Below are positions 47,701 to 58,131 of a stretch of 64,000 nucleotides of DNA, piece by piece. A program made the position numbers and the translations under genes. The first letter of the stretch is position 1. Every line of letters begins with the position of its first letter. The notes beneath the pieces are model-generated. The model worked only from the letters and a program-made list of their open reading frames with translations, ran no database searches and was not told the origin of the DNA. Source of the stretch: Embiotoca jacksoni (Eukaryota > Chordata > Actinopteri > Embiotocidae); NCBI GenBank assembly GCA_022577435.1, contig JAKOON010000018.1:13129096-13193095 (forward strand), written 5' to 3'.

Positions 47701-50700
47701 ACGATCGTGACGATGGACATTCAGGATTCCCCATCTTCAGACGGCTGTGAGAAAGATTGGCTCGACATCGGAGGGGTGAAGTGAGTTGTGAGACTGAACT
47801 GTGGTGCAACCGAGGTGCCCATAAGTAAAGATTAGTATTTGACCTACATCACTCCCGTTTTTGATGTTGTTCACTTCACTGACTGTAACTTCCTGTGGGT
47901 TTTCTATCATATCATATTTTAATTTTTTTTTGCCCCCGTATGTTTAGATTGTGTAATCCGGTGTCAGACAGCAGCAAGAAGCGGGTCTACTCCTCTCCGC
48001 TCTCCCTTCACTTTCACTCTGATGAATCTCTCACTCACAAGGGATTCTACTTGTTATACCGAGCCTTCTCTCCAGAGGGCAGTAAGTAAACTCTGATGCT
48101 TTCACTCCACCAAAGCTACTACCAGGAGCAGTGTAAGGATTTAAATCAGGTATAGATTAAAAAAAAAAAAAAAAAGTAGCTGATCCTTTCCAGAAAAATA
48201 GTAACTTGCCAGGATAGCTAGGCTGATGAGACTTTTTGTCAGAAATGCTAGTTTATTTTTCATGAAAAAAAGGTTCTTTTTCTGGATTTAAAAAAAAAAA
48301 AATTTTTTTAGACTAAATATCAAATGAAAAGTACGAGTATGTTTCCTTGCTGTCTATATCCAGCTTGCCCTCGCCACTTCCGCTGTGGGAATGGCCGCTG
48401 TATCCCTCTGAGGAAGGTGTGTGATGGAGTAAAGGACTGTTCAGATGGACGAGATGAGGCTAAATGCAGTAAGTCTTCTTGTTTGAGAGCTGTGCAGCAT
48501 CTTGTCCCATTCAGTATTGTATTTAAATTTCTTTTCTTATCTTATCTTATCTTATCTTATCTTATCTTATCTTATGTTGTGCTGTATATTTGCCATCATC
48601 TTTTACCTATAAAAGTGTCTAAGTTGAATTGTATTGTAAAGACATGAACCTTTTTTTGTGTTTGCACACTTTTGTGAAACGTGTAGCATCCTGCCGGCCA
48701 GGGGAAGTGCTGTGTGGGAACGGCCAGTGCAAACCTCAAAACAGCCAATGTTTCAGTCAGAGCAACTGTCAAGACAGCAGTGAGGAGGGCACCTGTGGTG
48801 AGTTGACATGCTGCTGCTGCACTGACACTTGTATGTGTCAGTTTTAATGATGTGTTTTGTTCTGTTTGGTTTTCAGGAGGTAAATGTTACCACGTTTGTC
48901 CCAACAAGGTGTGTTTGCCGAAGTCTTCAGTGTGTGATGGTATCATTGATTGCAAAGACCGCAGTGATGAACTCAACTGCACCAGAGCATGTGAGCATGT
49001 CACTGAGACTCGTTTGACTAACGGGCTGAAGAGGCCTTTTGTTACACTACTGATGAGGATGTTTTTGGATTCTTTTTCAAAAATTATGTCTTTTGTTCTA
49101 TTTAGATCTTAAAGGCTGCTCCTCGTCCTCCTACAAATGTGCCAATGGAAAGTGTATAAGTAAGGTCAACCCTGAGTGTGACGGAGTCAAAGACTGCTAT
49201 GACGCCTCTGATGAGCTGCGCTGTGGTAAGTACTCGCACACCAACCCTCATGCTTCTGTACTTGACTAAAAACCGAATGAAACTCCTCTCACTGTCCAAA
49301 CTTGTCTTAGATTGTAATTTCCCTCCTCTGTCTCCCAGGCTGCGGCACCAGGCCCAGGAAGCGTGCGAAGATCGTGGGAGGGTCTGATGCCGTGGCGGGG
49401 TCATGGCCCTGGCAGGTCAGCCTCCAGATGGATCGCTATGGCCACGTCTGTGGAGCCACGCTGGTCTCCAACCGCTGGCTCATCTCTGCGGCTCACTGTT
49501 TCCAGGACTCGGATGCCATTAAGTAAGAAGGACACTGACGGCGTCGCCTTGATAAGTCATGTGTATGTACTGTATTCAGGCACGGTGTGTTTGCAGATAC
49601 TCAGATGCTCGTGCGTGGCGGGCTTACATGGGGATGCGTGTGATGACCACGGGGACCCACGGAGCGTCCACCAGGCTGATCCGTCGGATCCTCCTCCATC
49701 CGCAGTACGACCAGTTTACCTCTGACTACGACATCGCGCTCCTCGAGCTCAGCGTGCCCATTTTCTTCAATGACTTGGTGCAGCCTGTGTGCGTCCCCGC
49801 CTCCTCGCACACTTTCACCACAGGGACTAATTGCTATGTGACAGGCTGGGGGGTTCTTATGGAGGACGGTAAGCACGAGTCGACAGTACCCAATAAAAAA
49901 TGCACAAAAAGTATGTTTCCCTTCAATATTATTACAGGGCAGGAGCTTACAGAAATTGGACCTCAAAATGTTTTAATTTTGTGTTTGTGTTATTTATAGG
50001 TGAACTGGCGTCTCGCTTACAAGAGGCCTCAGTGAAGATCATAAACAGGAACACATGTAACAAGCTGTACGATGACGCTGTAACTCCCAGGATGCTGTGT
50101 GCTGGGAACCTGCAGGGAGGAGTGGATGCCTGCCAGGTGAGGGTGTGGTGCTGAATTTGATGGAAAATGCTGGATACACTCACTCCCACAGTTGTTGAGA
50201 AATGTTAGAATTGACCTTTTTGTCAAAACCACAAAATACATTGCCTCGTTTATTGAGAAGAATTTCTTAGTTTTCCTACATTTCCAAATATTTCAGTCTA
50301 AACCACAACAAAGTGGGTCAGCATAAGGAAAAATGTACTTTATCAGTTTTATCTTGATCATCATGCTCTATTTCTTTTGCTTTCACAATGCAATGTGAAG
50401 ACGCTGCCATGCAAAGAAATAAAAACACTTCTAGTAAATGAAGACTTTAGAGTGAAAACTAAATTATTGCACGTTAAGAAAGTTTGCTAATATGAGCATT
50501 TGGAAAGAAGATGATATTTGTCAATATTAGTTTGGTCAGTTATCTGATAAAATGACTTGTCACTAACAACATGTCCAACTGAAGCCAACTCATCCTCGAG
50601 TAGTTCTCCCATTATGGAATCGGCGGATAAATACTGCAGGATCAGCACTTACAAGCTACTCATTTGATATCAATTCCTTAAGAAAAATGTCAATACTAGA

Positions 50701-50989
50701 ATGATATAAATTCTAAAAATGGGTGGCTGCATTACTTCCAAACGTTTTCAGCACTTGTGCTTAATTTTTGTGCCAATTAACATCCCTGACTTGACCTGAC
50801 TTGGCCGGTGTCACATGAGTGTGGACACCTGTGTGACATGAGAATGTTTCAATATGATATAAGTTTGCCAATAATCCACAGCAGTAGAAAAATGATCAAC
50901 AATTAACAAAACTGGTCCTAGAGGTAATATTTGTATGCTTCCTTTTTATGGTGTTTACGTTGATGAGTTTTTGTTTGTAAGAGTTTATC

Positions 50990-51071
<82 letters not shown>

Positions 51072-51246
51072 CCCTCAGGGGGACTCAGGAGGTCCGCTGG
51101 TGTGTCTGGAGCGGAGCAGGCGGTGGTTCCTGGCGGGGATCGTGAGCTGGGGTGAGGGCTGCGCGAGGCAGAACCGACCCGGCGTCTACACACAGGTGGT
51201 CAAGTTCACTGATTGGATCCATCAGCAGACCAAAGGACAGGTGTGA
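43312..51246 (+). CDS. st14: Matriptase (ST14)-like type II transmembrane serine protease
   Basis: Membrane-anchored trypsin-like protease. Exons: 43312-43392, 43999-44179, 44257-44381, 45500-45567, 45709-45905, 46082-46177, 46683-46902, 47077-47219, 47400-47497, 47671-47780, 47948-48081, 48364-48468, 48687-48797, 48877-48990, 49106-49225, 49339-49522, 49597-49868, 50000-50136, 51079-51246. Product 887 residues (human ST14 855). Order: tail, membrane helix (about 66-87), SEA, two CUB, four LDLa (about 485-634), protease. Four LDLa plus CGGSISSWNGSISSPYYP point to ST14, not TMPRSS6/7. Cleavage is after K645 (K|IVGG). The triad is H687, D741 and S835, and D829 gives Arg/Lys specificity. The SEA cleavage motif is altered and the second LDLa lacks the usual CDG acidic residues. 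Start chosen because 43312-43392 is the frame that joins the next exon. Whether it is st14a, st14b or another paralogue is undecided. Confidence 0.82.
44706..44764. repeat. (GT)n microsatellite in ST14-like intron
   Basis: About 58 bp of uninterrupted GT repeat in the intron after the exon ending at 44381. Confidence 0.9.
46206..46262 (-). mobile_element. LINE (RTE/Rex-like) 3' tail remnant
   Basis: The plus strand reads (TAGG)n, then TATACTTTATTAATCCCCGA, then GGGGAAATT. Reverse-complemented this is AATTTCCCC...GGATTAATAAAGTATA plus a CCTA tail, the widespread 3' end of teleost RTE/Rex-type LINEs and derived SINEs. Only the tail is present, so a 5'-truncated copy on the minus strand is inferred. 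The exact family cannot be named by eye. Confidence 0.55.
48535..48575. repeat. (CTTAT)n pentanucleotide repeat
   Basis: About eight copies of CTTAT in the intron between the first and second LDLa exons of the ST14-like gene. Confidence 0.85.
50991..51067. repeat. (GT)n microsatellite abutting the last ST14-like 3' splice site
   Basis: About 77 bp of pure GT repeat ends 11 bp before the acceptor CCCTCAG at 51072-51078, which opens the exon carrying the catalytic serine. The conventional pyrimidine tract is therefore almost absent. Confidence 0.9.
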
Positions 51247-53542
51247 CTGAACATCACACTCACATGAACAAAATGACTTCAACACACAGAACAAAGGTTT
51301 CAGATCTGAAGTTTGCCTTCAAATCGCTGTCAGGACAGCATGACAACATATTCGGTCAGTTTTCGGGAGCGTGTCCAAGGCAACGGGCCAGCGGCGGCAT
51401 CATTTTTGCTCCAAACCAACCAGCTTCCTTACAGTCTGCAAACAACGACAGCGGCCATGTTGACATGTACAAAAACATACTGATGCTGTCACACAGAAAC
51501 ACTCTATTAGCTTTTGGTTTTTGATGTCTGCACACATGCAGACTGAACTGTGGGACAACATTTTCCATGTCAACAGAAATATGTCAGATTTAATAGGCTG
51601 AAACATACGTAGCACTCATTATTGTATGTCTTTATTTCAAAATAAGAAAATTTTAATTCTAGTTATTTGTATGCACAGGCAGAATAGTTTTATTACTTTA
51701 AATTACTTTTTGCCTCATCACCAACTTATTTCTGTCTGAGTGTCTTGTTCACTTTATATAACATGAGGCATCTTTTGAGCTGCTGAAGTCTTCAAGTAAA
51801 CAATCTTCTTGCAGCTAAAAGCACAAATTTACATAGAAACGTAAATCTAAATGGAAACCCTGATTAAAAAAAATAACAACAATAGACCTATCACTATTGC
51901 TCTGTCAACACCTGCTGCACTCCAGCAAAATTGATGCAGCAGGACCAGATTCCATGCCGCCTACTTTTACACCTTAATGCAACTCGGCCGCTGACAGTTT
52001 GGTAGGAGATCTGGATATGCAACGCTAGCAGCTGCTAATGTATCCCTGAGCAGCGATGATGAGGAGCAGGGCTGTATCTGGTAAACTCCCTCCTTTCTGA
52101 CCTCACTCAGATGCGGTTTTTTTTGTGGTTTTTTTTCCAATAGCAAAGTTGTCATCATTTAAGGTAATTCATCAGACTCTGCAGGGCTCTCTGGAGCCAG
52201 AGAACGCTTTATAGCCTACAGCCTTTTAACACTGGTGCTCCCCAACACCTGTAAACAGGCTTTAATGTTAAAATTGATTTTCCCTGTGAGTCTTCAAACC
52301 TGCCTGCAGTTGATCAGTTGCCAGATTATTCTGTGCATGTAAATGTAGGCAATAACTTCGCTGAATGTGGAACGAGTTCTCTTCTGACCAGAATGTAACC
52401 ATTTATTTTTGCCCTCAACATCCGTCTGTGTACTGTATAATTCTGTATGTGTTCACAACTCACTTTATGAGTTTAAGAGTTGTTTTTGTACTGTACGTGT
52501 ATGTATGTGCATTTGTATATCGTGCGTTTATATGAGTCATAGCCTTATGTTCAGTATATTCTATAAATGTAGAGATGTGAACAATCCCTCGGTAGGTTCA
52601 GTTTTATTGTGATTTAATTTATCTTATATAGTGCCTCCTTTGTACTTTGAAAATGGTACCCTTGAAACCACAATGTAGTGGATGCCTGTCTGCAGCAATC
52701 TTATCTAAGCACACACTGTGCAGTTTTTCATTCTTATTCATCTCGTAAGCACCACCCAGTGGCCAGTCTGCATTTCTGACTCTTTTACTCTATATATAAC
52801 CCGAAGGAATGATGCATCTCACACCCGAAGGTTTGGATCATTATTAAATGATACGATTGTTTGCCTTTATATTAAAGACACCATTACCAATGCAGCAAAC
52901 TTCTTGTTTATGTACTTTTATTAACTTTGAATTGGGAAATCTCTGCTGCTTCGGTTTGATTGGTGCCTTTTTGACTAAAAAAAAAAAAAAAAGAGCACAG
53001 TATGATGCACCTGTGCAGCAGTTTGGACGAAAAGCAAGTTATCTGTCTTTGGAGAGGTCAGTATGCTCTACAGTTGTGGAATGTGTGACATATTTGTACA
53101 AGGAGCACGTTCATATGTTTGTTTAAAGAAGGAGTGCAGGCTTGAAATTCGAAAAACTCAACTGTGATGTTGATCATGAAAGCCCCCATTATGGTAAATC
53201 ACCCCCGTTTATCGCGGTGCCTACGTGCTGATCATCCAATGTACCACTCCTGTGTTCAAACAAGATTTAAGCACAGCTGACGCGCACATTCCTCTCCCAA
53301 CATCCTGCACCACAATTCGTAATTGGTCTCTATTGAAAATAAGTCTTGGAGACTCTTATGTCCAAGCAATCTAGGCTTATTGAAGTTTTAAAACGTATCA
53401 GGTAGCAGAGCTCTTACGGTTACTACAATGTTCTCATTAACCCCTCGCGGGTCGGTTTAGGAAGGTGACAGCCAGTGTCATCATTGTGGGTGTGTCCGAG
53501 GTCACGGAAGCCCGCTATCCGGTGGCAGCACTGTGGGAACCG
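51247..53542. other. Spacer ST14-like to flt1
   Basis: About 2.3 kb containing the ST14-like 3' UTR. No AATAAA is obvious; a variant ATTAAA occurs at about 52842. There is a poly-A run at 52979-52992. No further gene, RNA gene or clear mobile element was recognised. Confidence 0.45.
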
Positions 53543-53548
53543 TATAAA
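53543..53548 (+). promoter_or_regulatory. TATA box of flt1
   Basis: TATAAA in GC-rich surroundings lies 291 bp before the flt1 start codon. An AGGTCACGGAAG stretch with an ETS-type core is at about 53499-53510. Mammalian FLT1 also uses a TATA promoter with ETS sites. The leader would contain a (GT)n microsatellite at 53706-53747. Confidence 0.5.
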
Positions 53549-53705
53549 TCCGCGCCACTGTCCATAACGATGGGAAAAAGTTGCACTGGAGTTCAAGCGT
53601 GGTGTCCTGTTGCGTGATCTCCAGCAGCTAACCTCAGGAAACCAACCGTGTCCATTCACTGACCATCAGCCCTGAGCGCAACAGTCAGCTGCGCTGCGCT
53701 CTGCT

Positions 53706-53747
53706 GTGTGTGTGTGTGTGTTTGTGTGTATGTGTGTGTGTGTGTGT
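53706..53747. repeat. (GT)n microsatellite in the flt1 leader
   Basis: About 42 bp of GT repeat with TTTG and TATG interruptions, between the flt1 TATA box and its start codon, so probably transcribed in the 5' UTR. Confidence 0.75.
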
Positions 53748-53833
53748 AGTCTGCTCTGGAGGGAAAAAAACAACAGCAGGAATTAAACTTCTTTCATGTT
53801 TTGTATTTGAAAGACACTGCATCGGAGTCAGAC

Positions 53834-56800
53834 ATGATGAATTTTATTCTCATCTGCCTACTATGTGGATTGTATGGTGTTCTTGCAAAAGGTGAGTAAC
53901 GGTTATACTTTTATTAATACAATAAGTGGACAAGGTAGTTACCTGCTGCATGGATAACACCTTAATTAGTTTGATAAAGTCCTTAATATTTACTACAAAG
54001 TGCAACATATTTTAGTTTTACGTTGTAAACCTAAAAGGAAACTTTGTTAATTGTGAAAATGGCATTTTACGCATGGCTTCTTTTTTTTTTTTTTTTTTTA
54101 ATTCGGACATATAACGCCCTTTGAACAAAGTATTTCCCATCACTAAGACAGAAAAGGTAGAAGACGCACACATATCCTCCGTTATTGTGGTTTGTCTGCT
54201 GTCTATCTCTTCATTTATCAGCCTCTTGAGTCGCCGGTGTGTCTGACGCTGTTCCGCTTGTAAACCTCGATTGGCACCGCGTGCATTGAGTGTGATAAGG
54301 GCTATCCAGCGGGACACTTGTTTGGGTAATGCGGACCTTTGTGGCCCGGCTCCTTGTGCGCTTGGCCCTGGGTGAATGGACACACGCAGGGCGTTGTTTC
54401 CTGACACTGATGAATTTGTCAAATGGAGGTTCTGAAAGTAAGCGAACGAGGGTTCATGGCCAACCGAAAGAAAATATCCACCGAGCAGGAACCGAGGTTA
54501 ATGAGCACTTATTTTTTTTTTGCACTCCCCAGATCTCTGGGTGTTATTGGAAGCAAATGAAGCGATTAAAGCTGATGTTTTTTTTCGAAGTAGAATTATG
54601 TACAAATAGTATCACTAAGTTAACTGCCATGCAACCGATATTTTTGTTTTACAGTGTCTGTAAACAAATTGTTTATTCTGCAAGTATTAGCATTATGGCA
54701 ACAGTTTTCATACAAATGTAGCTCTTGTATGTGTACCAACACATTTTGTAAGTGATTTGCACTTCAAGGATGAAATTCATAGCGTGTTTTTAATGTCTTT
54801 ATTTGTTTCTGTCTCTACAGCAAACTTCTTGAATTATTTCCTGCTGACTTGATCAAATCGGCAAAAAAGCACAGCAAAAAAAAAAAATTTGAATTTCTAT
54901 AGCCTATTTTTTTGCCAGTGAATCACTTAACATGCAAATTATTTGAATCAATCCAAAATAAGTCCAGAAAATACCGTATATCTTAGCATTGATAAATGCA
55001 TTATTGGATGTTGAGACTGACATAAGTCAGAGGACGTTTATTTCAGAAGACATAAAAAATCCATAAAATATATTTACAATATAAAATGAAAATTGAAAAC
55101 GCATGCTTGTTACATGACAACATCAAACCGCAGAAAACTGATTTGCTTATGTAGATTGTTTCTCTAAAAATGATTTCTTCAGTCTCTTGAAATTAGACAC
55201 AGTGATAGGAATTGCACTACAAAAAGGCCACAATGTGCACATCTATTCACTGTTGAATGTTGCCTTTGTATGAATCAAAGTCTTTCTGTCCTTCAACACT
55301 GCCACCTAAAATATCTTCTAAGCTGTCGGTGTCTGTTTCAGATCTCTGATTTGGGGATTTATTGAATCAGTGTGGAGACCTGCCGCAATAATTCCACGAC
55401 AGACATGTTGGAGATTGATTGTGATGCTTACAACAAAAAACTCCTGAAGCTCCTCTTAAGTTTAAGTGGAGTAGACACTCTTTTAAATAGCTTGTTGAAA
55501 AGGCCCCAAAAAGCCTGGAGGAGTTCCTTGACTTCCCCTCGGTCTTCCCTTAACCTGCCATGTGCGTGTTTGTTGCCTTCTCACTTAGTGTAAAACCTAA
55601 GGAAATAGTGTAGGAAGTGCTAGGAGGGTGAGTAATACTACATCTGCTCAATGGGGCATCCACTGGGAGCAATGAGGCTGACAATGAAAGTTAACAATGG
55701 ATTTTAATGATAGATTCACTGACTCCTTCACCGGTGATTTAGCTGCTCACAGAGCAGTTGAATGGTTGCTGTTTGAGCTGTTTGTTGCGCGCTCTGTGAG
55801 GAGCGGTCAGAGTGAAGGACGGACTTCCCTGAATGATGTTTCCGCTGTTGTTGGGAGGAAGGAAGGGCGGACAGACAACCAACTTTATCTCTCATTAATA
55901 AACCTCAGCAATGAAGTGGAGAAATGTCTTTATTTGATAAACAAGAAGGACACTGCTTACGCATTTCCACAGAAGTTGTCGAGAGGTCTGAGCGAGTAGA
56001 TGTGAGGAGGGTCACAGATGTTGTGGCCTGGATGGAGGACGTGCTGTGGAGGGGGGAATCACCAAGACTGCAGTCAGGTCAGGGTCCAGTTTAGCCTGGT
56101 TTGTAACAGACACAGGTAGTGTCCAAGGTATTTATTTTTGCAAAGTGGTTGAAATTTTCTCCAACAGATCTAATTCCACTCAACGGGGTTTGGACTGTCT
56201 CAATATAAAAGTCTATTTGTCAAATCACCTGAATTAAATATAACTGCAAAGATACCTACACCATTTTGTCATATTAGTTTATTGATAAACAAGATACTCT
56301 TGGTTAAGTGGAATTTAGTCAGTAATCACCCTTCCCAAATGTCCTAAAAATATACTCAAATCTTATAAACCGGCCTTGACCTCTGACCTCACTGGATTAT
56401 TAGACATACTCCCAATTTTTTGCCTCCTCATTCAGAGATGTCACATTACTGCAACTCCACTTGTCCTCTCTCAACCTCTGCAGATAAAGATCAAAAGGGG
56501 AAGTTCAGCGTCCCTCTCCTGGATGTGAAAGCTCGGCAGCTGGTCCTGGACGTCAACCAGCCACTACTGCTCAACTGCAGGTGAGTTTCAGGTAGAAGTA
56601 TCTGAAGTAAGAAACACTAGAGATTGGAACTGGGGTGGGACAAGAAAGAGGAAAACACACTCCTCAACAGACCTCTCTTTAAACCCTAATATCGTGAAAT
56701 TAACAGAAAAATGATTGTCAAAGTCACCACCAAGATTAGAATTAAAATAAATTGTCTGTCGAGACTCTTTAACTTTACTGACTTTTTCAGGTGAGAATTT

Positions 56801-58099
56801 AGCATTTTTTTCAATTAAGTTTTCTTAAGTTGTGTATAATGGCAATTTTTTTTCACTTTTTTTTTTCCAGATGTGCTTCTTATTGAAATTATTTACCACT
56901 TTTTCCAATAAGAAGATTTCTTTAACATTTAGAAGCAACTGGTCCAAAATGTGGGGGAACTATTTTTCCCCAGATTCTTGTGATTGCTTTTTTGTTTTTA
57001 CTTACTAGAAGCACTTATTTTAAACTTTGTGTAGAGAAATTGAGTTTTATTTTCAGTTTCTATATGCAGTACAAACTTCATCACAAAATCAAAGAACACT
57101 TTGTTCAACTGCTCTTTTGTTTTTCGTCATATCATCCCCCTAAGGCCACCCTACAAAATTAAATCTCTTGAACACTGAGGGAGTTTAATTCTTCCCTTCC
57201 CGGTAACTCAATATGGGGGAACAACTGTTAGGTAATCTGACGCAGTCCCTATGATGTAAAATGGAATGTTAAGTGTTGTCTGATCGATCATTAAATTCCC
57301 TTCCCTTAATTTCCTGTAATTGCTCTTCAGGGGTCGCTGGGAGCTATCTTGGGCTTTCCCAGCAGGCTTGGCCAGAGATCAGGTGGAAGTGGATGAATTT
57401 CGCTGCGGGAGGACGAGCCAGCAGTACTGCAGCCGTGTGAGAGTCAGCCGCAGCCAGACCGAACACACCGGCCTGTTCCGCTGCCGGTACCAGCGCAGAA
57501 CCCAAAGACAGACGTCCATCTATGTATATGTCACAGGTAAGGCCCTGCTGGTCGAGGTCCGGGTGTCACTCACATCATTTTCTTCGTCTTCTCTGTCATT
57601 TTTCTAGCTGTGCTTTCCTCTCCGGCCCACTGACTAAGAAGCCCCTTACTCCTTCACCCCGTCATACTTATTGTTTATATCCTCAGGTTAAACAGGATAC
57701 AGTGAGTGCTAAATACAGACCAATGCCAGAGAGCCAATTATATCTAAACACTGCTTGTCCCAACAACACATCCTTCTAGATGACTCTGGCACAGTTTCAT
57801 CCCCCCTCCTCCTCCCCTGCCTCTCCTTTCTCATCCCAAGCCTACGTCCCTGTTGTCTATATATAAATCCTTTTTTACTTTCGTTTACGTGCTACCTCGA
57901 GGCCAGGAATAGCCCAGTTGCTGAAAGGCTCAGGCTCGGGCAGAGTTTCCCAGGGCATCAGCCTTATCTGCTCTGCTCAGCCTTGCTTGAAGTATCCTGT
58001 GCTTGGGGGAGGAGGGGAAGAGCTTGAAGGGGGTGTGCTGGGAGGGGATGTCGCTGTGTCTCTACAAGGTGGCGGCAGGGAGGTGTGTGTGTGTGTGTG

Positions 58100-58131
<32 letters not shown>

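Noticed and set aside
43312..51246. Identification of the second protease as TMPRSS6 (matriptase-2)
   Set aside because: TMPRSS6 has three LDLa repeats and different CUB sequences. Four LDLa and the CGGSI...SPYYPSYYPPNIDC stretch fit ST14.
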